Shown here: piece by piece, positions 10,707 to 22,955 of the stretch
Position numbering within the stretch: the stretch's first letter is position 1
Layout of the letters: the number at the start of each line of letters is the position of its first letter
Source: Petrolisthes cinctipes
Lineage: Eukaryota; Arthropoda; Malacostraca; Decapoda; Porcellanidae
Direction of reading: 5' to 3'
NCBI GenBank assembly: GCA_033782935.1
Contig: JAWQEG010000128.1
Coordinates: forward strand, 2,108,001 to 2,172,000
Length of the DNA stretch: 64,000 bases
The notes under the pieces: generated by a model
Database searches by the model: none
Told to the model about the DNA's origin: nothing
What the model saw: only the letters and a program-made list of their open reading frames with translations
Translations under genes and position numbers: made by a program

Positions 10707-12173
10707 ATGCTAAAAATCAATATTTTAGGTGCCCAAAGTCGATATCTCAAATTTAGGCCCAAAAGACCCGAAAATTCTATATTTTGGGGTCCAAGAAGCG
10801 ATCTGTACATGCCTACTACGTGTTAGAAGATTTTCAATATACAGGCCCAAAACATACTGAAAATCGATCTTTTAGGTGCCCAAAAGTCGATATGTGCATA
10901 CATCTTCTGTACCCGTTTATAACTCAAATTTAGTCTCCAAACACCCGAAAATTCAATATTTTGGGGTCCCAGAAGCGATCTGTACATGCCTGCTCAGATA
11001 CAGGCCAAAAACATGCTGAAAATCGATATTTTAGGGGCCCGAATTCAATATATGTATGCATCTTCTGTACCCGTTTATATCCCAAATTAAACCTCAAAAC
11101 ACCGGAAAATTCCATATTTTTGAGGTCCCAGAAGCGATCTGTACATGCCTACTCAGTGCTAGAATGTTTTCAAAATATGGGCTCAAAACATGCTAAAAAT
11201 CGATATATTAAGTGTAAAAAGTGGATATGTGCATGAATCTTCTGTACCCGTTTATATCTCAAATTCAGGCTCAAAACACCCGAAAATTTGATATTTTGGG
11301 GTCCCAAAAGAGATCTGTACATGCCTACACAGTGCTAGAATACTATCAAAATATAGGCCCAAAACATGTAAAAAATCGATATTTTAAGTGCCCAAAGTCG
11401 ATATCTCAAATTCAAGCTCAAAACACCCGAAAATTCGATATTTTGGGGTCCCAGAAGCAATCTGTACATGCCTACTCCGTGTTAGAGTATTTTCAATATA
11501 CAGGGACAAAACATGCTTAAAATCGATATTTTAGGTGCCCAAAGTCAATATGTGCATATGCATCTTCTTTACCCGCTTATATCTCAAATTCAGACTCAAA
11601 ACACCCGTAAATTCGATATTTTGGGGTCCCAGAAGCGATCTGTACATTCCTACTCAGTGCTAGAATATTTTCAAAATATAGGCCCAAAACATGCTAAAAA
11701 TCAATATTTTAGGTGCCCAAAAACGATATCTCAAATTTAGGCCCAAAACACCCGAAAATTCTATATTTTGGGGTCCAAGAAGCGATCTGTACATGCCTAC
11801 TATGTGTTAGAAGATTTTCAATATACAGGCCCAAAACATACTGAAAATCGATCTTTTAGGTGCCCAAAAGTCGATATGTGCATACATCTTCTGTACCCGT
11901 TTATAACTCAAATTTAGTCTCCAAACACCCGAAAATTCAATATTTTGGGGTCCCAGAAGCGATCTGTACATGCCTGCTCAGATACAGGCCTAAAACATGC
12001 TGAAAATCGATATTTTAGGCGCCTAAATTCAATATGTGTATGCATCTTCTGCACCCGTTTATATCCCAAATTAAACCTCAAAACACCAGAAAATTCGATA
12101 TTTTTGAGGTCCCAGAAGCGAACTGTACATGCCTACTCAGTGCTAGAATGTTTTCTAAATATAGGTTCGAAAC
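10707..12173 (+). repeat. 984-bp hexamer HOR, second block, about 1.5 copies
   Basis: Starts at 10707, 10854, 11013, 11190, 11366, 11513, 11691, 11838, 11997 and 12174 give the 984-bp order in a different phase (147-159-177-176-147-178). It shares GTGCATATGCATC, CTACTACGTGTTAGAAG and CGTTTATAACTC with the block at 3.4-6.1 kb, 4.6 kb away. The 1,697-bp HOR therefore sits between two pieces of one hexamer family, as if it had been inserted or amplified within it. Confidence 0.88.
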
Positions 12174-13681
12174 ATGCTAAAAATCGATATTTCAAGTGTC
12201 CAAAGTGTATATGTGCATGCATCTTCTGTACCCGTTTATATCTCAAATTCAGGCTCAAAACACCCGAAAATTCTGTATTTTTGGGTCCTAGATGCGATCT
12301 GTACATCCCTACTCCTAGTTAGAATGTTTTCAAGATACAGACAGAAAACATGCTCAAAATCAATATTTTAGGTTCCCAAAAGTCGATATGTTCATGCATC
12401 TTCTGTACCCGTTTATATCTCAAATTCAGGCTCAAAACACCCGAAAATTCGATATTTTTAGGTCCCAGAAGCAATCTGTACATGCCTTCTCAGTGCTAGA
12501 ATATTTTCAAAATATAGGCCCAAAACATGCTAAAAATCGATATTTTAGGTGCCTAAAGTCGATATCTCAAATTCAGGCCCAAAACACCCAAAAATTCGAT
12601 ATTTTGGGGTCCCAGAAGCGATCTGTACATGCCCACTCCATGTTAGAGTATTTTCAATATACAGGCCAAAAACATACTAAAAATCGGTATTTTAAGTGTC
12701 CAAAGTCGATATGTGCATGCATCATCTGTACCCGTTTATATCTCAAATTCAGGCTCAAAACACTCGAAAAATCGATATTTTGGGGTCCCAGAAGCGATCT
12801 GTACATGCCTACTCAGATGCAGGCCCAAAACATGCTAAAAAACGAAATTTTAGGTGCCCAGAGTCAACATGTGTATGCATCTTCTGCACTCGTTTATATC
12901 TCAAATTCAACCTCAAAACACCCGAAAATTCGATATTTTTGGGACCCAGAAGCGATCTGTACATGCCTACTCAGTGCTAGAATTTTTTCAAAATATAGGC
13001 TCAAAACATGCTAAAAATCAATATTTTATGTGTCCAAAGTCGATATGTGCATGCATCATCTGTACCCGTTTATATCTCAAATTCAGGCTCAAAAGACCCG
13101 AAAATTCGATATTTTGGGGTCCCAGAAGTGATCTGTACTAGCTTACTCAGTGTTAGAGTATTTTCAAAATACAGGCCCAAAACAAGCTGAAAATCGATAT
13201 TTTAGGTGACCAAAGTCAATATGTGTATGCATCTTCTGCACCCGTTTATATCCCAAATTCAACCTCAAAACACCGAAAATTTGATATTTTTGGGTCCCAG
13301 AAGCAATCTGTACATGCCTACTCAGTGCTAGAATGTTTTCAAAATATAGGCTCAAAACATGCTAAAAATCGATATTTTAAGTGTCCAAAGTCGATATGTG
13401 CATGCATCATCTGTACCCGTTTATATCTCAAATTCAGGCTTAAAACACCCGAAAATTCGATATTTGGGGGTCCCAGAAGTGATCTGTACATGCCTACTTA
13501 GTGCTAGAATATTTTCAAGATATAGGCCCAAAAAATGCTAAAAATCGATATTTTAGGTGCCGAAAGTCGATATCTCAAATTCAGGCCCAAAACACCCGAA
13601 AATTCGATATTTTGGGGTCCCAGAAGAGAACTGTACATGCCTACTCCGTGTTAGAGTATTTTCAAAATACAGGCCCAAAAC
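12174..13681 (+). repeat. Mixed monomers resembling the 1,979-bp HOR
   Basis: Starts at 12174, 12350, 12527, 12674, 12832, 13008, 13184, 13359 and 13535 give 176-177-147-158-176-176-175-176-147. This is nearly the order of the 1,979-bp dodecamer beginning at 16377 and looks like a diverged relative of it. Two monomers contain 1-bp losses, such as CACCGAAAAT near 13272. Confidence 0.8.
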
Positions 13682-16600
13682 ATACTGAAAATCGATCTTT
13701 TAGGTGCCCAAAAGTCGATATGTGCATGCATCTTCTGTACCCGTTTATATCCCAAATTCAACCTCAAAACACCCGAAAATTCGATATTTTTGGGTCCCAG
13801 AAGCGATCTGTAAAAGTCTACTCAGTGCTAGAATTTTTTCAAAATATAGGCTCAAAACATGCTAAAAATCGATATTTTAAGTGTCCAAAGTCGATATGTG
13901 CATGTATCATCTGTACCCTTTTATATCTCAAATTCAATCTCAAAACACCCGAAAATTCGATATTTTTGGGTCCCAGAAGTGATCTGTACATGCCTACTTA
14001 GTGCTAAAATATTTTAAAATACAGGCCCAAGACATGCTGGAAATAGATATTTAAGGTGCCCAAAGTCAATATGTGCATGCATCTTCTCAACCCTTTTATA
14101 TCTCAAATTCAGGCTCCAAACACCCGAAAATTCGATATTTTGGGGTCCCAGAAGCGATCTGTACATGCTTACTCAGATGCAGGCCCAAAACATGCTAAAA
14201 ATCGATATTTTAGGTGCCCAAAGTCAACATGTGTATACATCTTTTGCACTCGTTTATATCTCAAATTCAACCTCAAAACACCCGAAAATTCGATAATTTT
14301 GGGTCCCAGAAGCGATTTGTACATGTCTAGTCATTGCTAGAATGTTTTCAAAATATAGGCTCAAAACATGCTAAAAATCGATATTTTAAGTGTCCAAAGT
14401 CGATATGTGCATGCATCATCTGTACCCGTTTATATCTCAAATTCAGGCTCAAAACACCCGAAAATTCGATAATTTTGGGTCCCAGAAGCGATCTGTACAT
14501 GTCTAGTCAGTGCCAGAATATTTTCAAAATATAGGCTCAAAAAATGCTAAAAATCGATATTTTAAGTGTCCAAAGTCGATATGTGCATGCATTATCTGTA
14601 CCCTTTTATATCTCAAATTCAGGCTCAAAACACCAGAAAATTCCATATTTTTGGGTCCCAGAAGCAATCTGTACATGCCTACTCCTAGTTAGAGTATTTT
14701 CAAAATACATTCCCAAAACATGCTTAAATTGATATTTTAGGTACACAAAAGTCGATATGTGCATGCATCTTCTGTACACGTTTATATCTCAAATTCAGGC
14801 TCAAACACCCGAAATATCGATATTTTGGGGTCCCAGAAGCGATCTGTACATGGCTACTCAGTACTAGAATATTTTCAAAAAAAAGGCCCAAAACATGCAA
14901 AAAATCGATATTTTAGGTGCTCAGAGTCGATATCACAAATTTAGGCCCAAAACACCCAAAAATTCGATTTTTTGGGATTCAAGAAGCGATCTGTACATGC
15001 TTACTCCGTGTTAAAGTATTTTCAATATACAGGCCCAAAACATACTGAAAATCGATCTTTTAGGTACCCAAAAGTCGATATGTGGATGCATCTTCTGTAC
15101 CCGTTTATATCTCAAATTCAGGCTCAAAACACCCGAAAATTCGATATTTTGGGGTCCCAGAAGCGATCTGTACATGCCTACACAGTGCTAGAATATTTTC
15201 AAAATATAGTCCCAAAACATGTTAAAAATCGATATTTTAAGTGCCCAAAGTCGATATCTCAAATTCCGGCTCAAAACACCCGAAAATTCGATATTTTGGG
15301 GTCCCAGAAGCGATCTGTACATGCCTACTCCGTGTTAGAGGATTTTCAATATACAGGCCCAAAACATGCTTAAAATCGATATTTTAGGTGCCCAAAGTCA
15401 ATATGTGCATGCATCTTCTTTACCCGCTTATATCTCAAATTCAGACTCAAAACACCCAAAAATTTGATATTTTGGGGTCATAGAAGCGATCTGTACATGC
15501 CTACTCAGTGCTAGAATATTTTCAAAATATAGGCCCAAAACATGCTAAAAATCAATATTTTAGGTGCCCAAAGTCGATATCTCAAATTTAGGCCCAAAAC
15601 ACCCGAAAATTCTATATTTTGGAGTCCAAAAAGCGATCTGTACATGCCTACTACGTGTTAGAAGATTTTCAAAATACAGGCCCAAAACATACTGAAAATC
15701 GATCTTTTAGTGCCCAAAAGTCGATATGTGCATGTATCTTCTGTACCCGTTTATAACTCAAATTTAGTCTCCAAACACCCGAAAATTCGATATTTTGGGG
15801 TCCCAGAAGCGATCTGTACATGCCTGCTCAGATACAGGCCCAAAACATGCTGAAAATCGATATTTTAGGTGCCCAAATTCAATATGTGTATGCATCTTCT
15901 GCACCCGTTTATATCCCAAATTAAACCTCAAAACACCCGAAAATTCGATATTTTTGAGGTCCCAGAAGCGATCTGTACATGCCTACTCAGTGCTAGAATG
16001 TTTTCAAAATATAGGCTCAAAACATGCTAAAAATCGATATTTTAAGTGTCCAAAGTGGATATGTGCATGCATCTTCTGTACCCGTTTATATCTCAAAATC
16101 ATGCTCAAAACACCCGAAAATTCGGTATTTTTGGGTCCTAGAAGCGATCTGTACATCCCTACTCCTAGTTAGAATGTTTTCAAGATACAGACCCAAAACA
16201 TGCTCAAAATCGATATTTTTGGTACCCAAAAGTCGATATGTGCAAGCATCTTTTGTACCCGTTTATATCTCAAATTCAGGCTCAAACCACCCTAAAATTC
16301 GATATTTTTAGGTCCCAGAAGCGATCTGTACATGCCTACTCAGTGTTAGAATATTTTTAAAATATAGGCCCAAAACATGCTACAAATCGATATTTTAGGT
16401 GCCTAAAGTTGATATCTCAAATACAGGCCCAAAACACCCAAAAATTCGATATTTTGGGGTCCCAGAAGCGATCTGTACATGCTCACTCCATGTTAGAGTA
16501 TTTTCAATATACAGGCCAAAAACATACTAAAAATCGATATTTTAAGTGTCCAAAGTCGATATGTGCATGCATCATCTGTACCCGTTTATATCTCAAATTC

Positions 16601-17625
16601 AGGCTCAAAACACCCGAAAATTCGTCCTTTTTGGGTCCCAGAAACGGTCTGTACATGCCTACTCAGATGCAGGCCCAAAACACGCTGAAAATCGATATTT
16701 TAGGTGCCCAGAGTCAACATGTGTATGCATCTTCTGCACTCGTTTATATCTCAAATTCAACCTTAAAACACCCGAAAATTCGATATTTTTGGGTCCCAGA
16801 AGCGATCTGTACATGCCTACTCAGTGCTAGAATTTTTTCAAAATATAGGCTCAAAACATGCTAAAAATCGATATTTTAAATGTCCAAAGTCGATATGTGC
16901 ATGCATCATCTGTACCCGTTTATATCTCAAATTCAGGCTCAAAACACCCGAAAATTCGATATTTTGGGGTCCCAGAAGCGATCTGTACTTGCTTACTCCG
17001 TGTTAGAGTATTTTCAAAATACAGGCCCAAAACAAGCTGAAAATCGATATTTTAGGTGACCAAAGTCAATATGTGTATGCATCTTCTGCACCCGTTTATA
17101 TCCCAAATTCAACCTCAAAACACCCAAAAATTCGATATTTTTGGGTCCCAGAAGCGATCTGTACATGCCTACTCAGTGCTAGAATGTTTTCAAAATATAG
17201 GCTCAAAACATGCTAAAAATCGATATTTTAAGTGTCCAAAGTCGATATGTGCATGCATCATCTGTACCCGTTTATATCTTAAATTCAGGCTCAAAACACC
17301 CGAAAATTCGATATTTGGGGGTCCCAGAAGTGATCTGTACATGCCTACTTAGTGCTAGAATATTTTCAAGATATAGGCCCAAAAAATGCTAAAAACCGAT
17401 ATTTTAGGTGCCCAAAGTCGATATCTCAAATTCAGGCCCAAAACACCCGAAAATTCGATATTTTGGGGTCCCAGAAGCGAACTGTACATGCCTACTCCGT
17501 GTTAGAGTATTTTTAAAATACAGCCCCAAAACATACTGAAAATCGATCTTTTAGGTGCCCAAAAGTCGATATGTGCATGCATCTTCTGTACCCGTTTATA
17601 TCCCAAATTCAACCTCAAAACACCC
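13682..17625 (+). repeat. 4-kb block, copied at 25.1-29.1 kb (copy 1)
   Basis: Monomer starts 13682 to 17533 match 25125 to 28966. The offset is 11,443 bp at the left edge, 11,590 bp from 14034 to 15689, and 11,433 bp from 16024 onward. The two shifts correspond to one 147-bp monomer missing here (at about 14005-14033) and one 158-bp monomer missing from the other copy (at about 27311-27322). Shared private variants include GCCCAAGACATGCTGG, TTTTCAAAAAAAAGGCCC and CAAATTCCGGCTC. Similarity stops near 17625. Confidence 0.85.
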
Positions 17626-18355
17626 GAAAATTCGATATTTGGGGGTCCCAGAAGTGATCTGTACATGCCTACTTAGTGCTAGAATATTTTCAAGATATAG
17701 GCACAAAAAATGCTAAAAACCGATATTTTAGGTGCCCAAAGTCGATATCTCAAATTCAGGCTCAAAACACCCAAAAATTCGGTATTTTTGGGTGTTAGAA
17801 GCTATCTGTACATCCCTACTCCTAGTTAGAATGTTTTCAAGATACAGACCCAAAACATGCTCAAAATCGATATTTTAGGTACACAAAAGTCGATATGTGC
17901 ATGCATCTTCTGTACACGTTTATATCTCAAATTCAGGCTCAAACACCCGAAAATTCGATATTTTGGGGTCCCAGAAGCGATCTGTACATGCCTACTCAGT
18001 GCTAGAATATTGTCAAAATATAGGCCCAAAACATGCTAAAAATCAATATTTTAGGTGCTCAGAGTCGATATCTCAAATTCAGGCCCAAAACACCCACAAA
18101 TTCGATTTTTTGGGGTCCAAGAAGCGATCTGTACATGCCTACTCCGTGTTAGAGTATTTTCAATATACAGGCCCAAAACATGCTTAAAATCGATATTTTA
18201 GGTGCATAAAGTCAATATGTGCATGCATCTTCTTTACCCGCTTATATCTCAAATTCAGACTCAAAACACCCGAAAATTCGATATTATGGGGTCCCAGAAG
18301 CGATCTGTACATGCCTACTCAGTGTTAGAATATTTTTAAAATATAGGCCCAAAAC
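16377..18355 (+). repeat. 1,979-bp dodecamer HOR, copy 1
   Basis: Starts at 16377, 16524, 16682, 16858, 17034, 17210, 17386, 17533, 17710, 17857, 18033 and 18180 give 147-158-176-176-176-176-147-177-147-176-147-176 = 1,979. Markers are TTCGTCCTTTTTGG, GATATTTGGGGGTCCC and GGTGTTAGAAGCTATC. Its first part lies inside the block duplicated at 27.8-29 kb. Confidence 0.93.
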
Positions 18356-20334
18356 ATGCTACAAATCGATATTTTAGGTGCCTAAAGTCGATATCTCAAA
18401 TACAGGCCCAAAACATCCAAAAATTCGATATTTTGGGGTCCCAGAAGCGATCTGTACATGCCCACTCCATGTTAGAGTATTTTCAATATACAGGCCAAAA
18501 ACATACTAAAAATCGATATTTTAAGTGTCCAAAGTCGATATGTGCATGCATCATCTGTACCCGTTTATATCTCAAATTCAGGCTCAAAACACCCGAAAAT
18601 TCGTCCTTTTTGGGTCCCAGAAACGGTCTGTACATGCCTACTCAGATGCAGGCCCAAAACATGCTGAAAATCGATATTTTAGGTGCCCAGAGTCAACATG
18701 TGTATGCATCTTCTGCACTCGTTTATATCTCAAATTCAACCTTAAAACACCCGAAAATTCGATATTTTTGGGTCCCAGAAGCGATCTGTACATGCCTACT
18801 CAGTGCTAGAATGTTTTCAAAATATAGGCTCAAAACATGCTAAAAATCGATATTTTAAATGTCCAAAGTCGATATGTGCATGCATCATCTGTACCCGTTT
18901 ATATCTCAAATTCAGGCTCAAAACACCCGAAAATTCGATATTTTGAGGTCCCAGAAGCGATCTGTACTTGCTTACTCCGTGTTAGAGTATTTTCAAAATA
19001 CAGGCCCAAAACAAGCTGAAAATCGATATTTTAGGTGACCAAAGTCAATATGTGTATGCATCTTCTGCACCCGTTTATATCCCAAATTCAACCTCAAAAC
19101 ACCCAAAAATTCGATATTTTTGGGTCCCAGAAGCGATCTGTACATGCCTACTCAGTGCTAGAATGTTTTCAAAATATAGGCTCAAAACATGCTAAAAATC
19201 GATATTTTAAGTGTCCAAAGTCGATATGTGCATGCATCATCTGTACCCGTTTATATCTTAAATTCAGGCTCAAAACACCCGAAAATTCGATATTTGGGGG
19301 TCCCAGAAGTGATCTGTACATGCCTACTTAGTGCTAGAATATTTTCAAGATATAGGCCCAAAAAATGCTAAAAACCGATATTTTAGGTGCCCAAAGTCGA
19401 TATCTCAAATTCAGGCCCAAAACACCCGAAAATTCGATATTTTGGGGTCCCAGAAGCGAACTGTACATGCCTACTCCGTGTTAGAGTATTTTTAAAATAC
19501 AGCCCCAAAACATACTGAAAATCGATCTTTTAGGTGCCCAAAAGTCGATATGTGCATGCATCTTCTGTACCCGTTTATATCCCAAATTCAACCTCAAAAC
19601 ACCCGAAAATTCGATATTTGGGGGTCCCAGAAGTGATCTGTACATGCCTACTTAGTGCTAGAATATTTTCAAGATATAGGCACAAAAAATGCTAAAAACC
19701 GATATTTTAGGTGCCCAAAGTCGATATCTCAAATTCAGGCTCAAAACACCCAAAAATTCGGTATTTTTGGGTGTTAGAAGCTATTTGTACATCCCTACTC
19801 CTAGTTAGAATGTTTTCAAGATACAGACCCAAAACATGCTCAAAATCGATATTTTAGGTACACAAAAGTCGATATGTGCATGCATCTTCTGTACACGTTT
19901 ATATCTCAAATTCAGGCTCAAACACCCGAAAATTCGATATTTTGGGGTCCCAGAAGTGATCTGTACATGCCTACTCAGTGCTAGAATATTTTCAAAATAT
20001 AGGCCCAAAACATGCTAAAAATCAATATTTTAGGTGCTCAGAGTCGATATCTCAAATTCAGGCCCAAAACACCCACAAATTCGATTTTTTGGGGTCCAAG
20101 AAGCGATCTGTACATGCCTACTCCGTGTTAGAGTATTTTCAATATACAGGCCCAAAACATGCTTAAAATCGATATTTTAGGTGCCTAAAGTCAATATGTG
20201 CATGCATCTTCTTTACCCGCTTATATCTCAAATTCAGACTCAAAACACCCGAAAATTCGATATTATGGGGTCCGAGAAGCGATCTGTACATGCCTACTCA
20301 GTGCTAGAATATTTTTAAAATATAGGCCCAGAAC
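18356..20334 (+). repeat. 1,979-bp dodecamer HOR, copy 2
   Basis: Same monomer order and markers as copy 1 at an offset of 1,979 bp. Unlike the 1,697-bp pair, a few substitutions separate the copies: AATATTGTC near 18005 against AATATTTTC near 19984, and GAAGCGATC near 17975 against GAAGTGATC near 19954. The duplication is therefore older, or less recently homogenised. Confidence 0.92.
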
Positions 20335-21328
20335 ATGCTAAAAATCAATATTTTAGGTGCCCAAAGTCGATATCTCAAATTTAGGCCCAAAACACCCGAA
20401 AATTCTATATTTTGGAGTCCAAGAAGCGATCTGTACATGCCTACTACGTGTTAGAAGATTTTCAAAATACAGGCCCAAAACATACTGAAAATCGATCTTT
20501 TAGGTGCCCAAAAGTCGATATGTGCATGCATCTTCTGTACCCGTTTATAACTCAAATTTAGTCTCCAAACATCCGAAAATTCGATATTTTGGGGTCCCAG
20601 AAGCTATCCGTACATGCCTGTTCAGATACAGGCCCAAAACATGCTGAAAATCGATATTTTAGGTGCCCAAATTCAATATGTGAATGCATCTTCTGCACCC
20701 GTTTATATCCCAAATTAAACCTCAAAACACCCGAAAATTCGATATTTTTGAGGTCCCAGAAGCGATCTGTACATGCCTACTACGTGTTAGAAGATTTTCA
20801 AAATACAGGCCCAAAACATACTGAAAATCGATCTTTTAGTGCCCAAAAGTCGATATGTGCATGCATCTTCTGTACCCGTTTATAACTCAAATTTAGTCTC
20901 CAAACACCCGAAAATTCGATATTTTGGGGTCCCAGAAGCGATCTGTACATGCCTGCTCAGATACAGGCCCAAAACATGCTGAAAATCGATATTTTAGGTG
21001 CCCAAATTCAATATGTGTATGCATCTTCTGTACCCGTTTATATCTCAAAATCATGCTCAAAACACCCGAAAATTCGGTATTTTTGGGTCCTAGAAGCGAT
21101 CTGTACATCCCTACTCCTAGTTAGAATGTTTTCAAGATACAGACCCAAAACATGCTCAAAATCGTTATTTTTGGTGCCCAAAAGTCGATATGTGCAAGCA
21201 TCTTTTGTACCCGTTTATATCTCAAATTCAGGCTCAAACCACCCGAAAATTCGATATTTTTAGGTCCCAGAAGCGATCTGTACATGCCTACTCAGTGTTA
21301 GAATATTTTTAAAATATAGGCCCAAAAC
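20335..21328 (+). repeat. Monomers between HOR copies 2 and 3
   Basis: Starts at 20335, 20482, 20641, 20818, 20976 and 21152 give 147-159-177-158-176-177. The stretch parallels 15542-16376 (147-158-177-176-177) but holds an additional 18-bp-deleted monomer. The 177-bp monomer at 20641 appears to be a chimera that joins a CTACTACGTGTTAG tail to a TTTTTGAGGTCCC body. Confidence 0.8.
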
Positions 21329-22955
21329 ATGCTAAAAATCGATATTTTATGTGCCTAAAGTCGATATCTCAAATACAGGCCCAAAACACCCAAAAATTCG
21401 ATATTTTGGGGTCCCAGAAGCGATCTGTACATGCCCACTCCATGTTAGAGTATTTTCAATATACAGGCCAAAAACATACTAAAAATCGATATTTTAAGTG
21501 TCCAAAGTCGATATGTGCATGCATCATCTGTACCCGTTTATATCTCAAATTCAGGCTCAAAACACCCGAAAATTCGTCTTTTTTGGGTCCCAGAAACGGT
21601 CTGTACATGCCTACTCAGATGCAGGCCCAAAACATGCTGAAAATCGATATTTTAGGTGCCCGGAGTCAACATGTGTATGCATCTTCTGCACTCGTTTATA
21701 TCTCAAATTCAACCTTAAAACACCCGAAAATTCGATATTTTTGGGTCCCAGAAGCGATCTGTACATGCCTACTCAGTGCTAGAATTTTTTCAAAATATAT
21801 TCTCAAAACATGCTAAAAATCGATATTTTAAATGTCCAAAGTCGATATGTTCATGCATCATCTGTACCCGTTTATATCTCAAATTCAGGCTCAAAACACC
21901 CGAAAATTCGATATTTTGGGGTCCCAGAAGCGATCTGTACTTGCTTACTCCGTGTTAGAGTATTTTCAAAATACAGGCTCAAAACATGCTAAAAATCGAT
22001 ATTTTAAGTGTCCAAAGTCGATATGTGCATGCATCATCTGTACCCGTTTATATCTTAAATTCAGGCTCAAAACACCCGAAAATTCGATATTTGGGGGTCC
22101 CAGAAGTGATCTGTACATGCCTACTTAGTGCTAGAATATTTTCAAGATATAGGCCCAAAAAATGCTAAAAACCGATATTTTAGGTGCCCAAAGTCGATAT
22201 CTCAAATTCAGGCCCAAAACACCCGAAAATTCGATATTTTGGGGTCCCAGAAGCGAACTGTACATGCCTACTCCGTGTTAGAGTATTTTTAAAATACAGC
22301 CCCAAAACATACTGAAAATCGATCTTTTAGGTGCCCAAAAGTCGATATGTGCATGCATCTTCTGTACCCGTTTATATCCCAAATTCAACCTCAAAACACC
22401 CGAAAATTCGATATTTGGGGGTCCCAGAAGTGATCTGTACATGCCTACTTAGTGCTAGAATATTTTCAAGATATAGGCACAAAAAATGCTAAAAACCGAT
22501 ATTTTAGGTGCCCAAAGTCGATATCTCAAATTCAGGCTCAAAACACCCAAAAATTCGGTATTTTTGGGTGTTAGAAGCTATCTGTACATCCCTACTCCTA
22601 GTTAGAATGTTTTCAAGATACAGACCCAAAACATGCTCAAAATCGATATTTTAGGTACACAAAAGTCGATATGTGCATGCATCTTCTGTACACGTTTATA
22701 TCTCAAATTCAGGCTCAAACACCCGAAAATTCGATATTTTTGGGTCCCAGAAGCGATCTGTACATGCCTACTCAGTGCTAGAATATTTTCAAAATATAGG
22801 CCCAAAACATGCTAAAAATCAATATTTTAGGTGCTCAGAGTCGATATCTCAAATTCAGGCCCAAAACACCCACAAATTCGATTTTTTGGGGTCCAAGAAG
22901 CGATCTGTACATGCCTACTCCGTGTTAGAGTATTTTCAATATACAGGCCCAAAAC
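21329..22955 (+). repeat. 1,979-bp HOR, copy 3, one monomer short (11-mer)
   Basis: Offset from copy 2 is 2,973 bp up to start 21810, then 2,797 bp from 21986 onward. The difference is exactly 176 bp, the monomer found at 19013-19188 in copy 2. At the join (21972-21979) the sequence reads ACAGGCTCAAAAC, a hybrid of the tail before the missing monomer (ACAGGCCC) and the head after it (TAGGCTCAAAAC). Confidence 0.9.
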
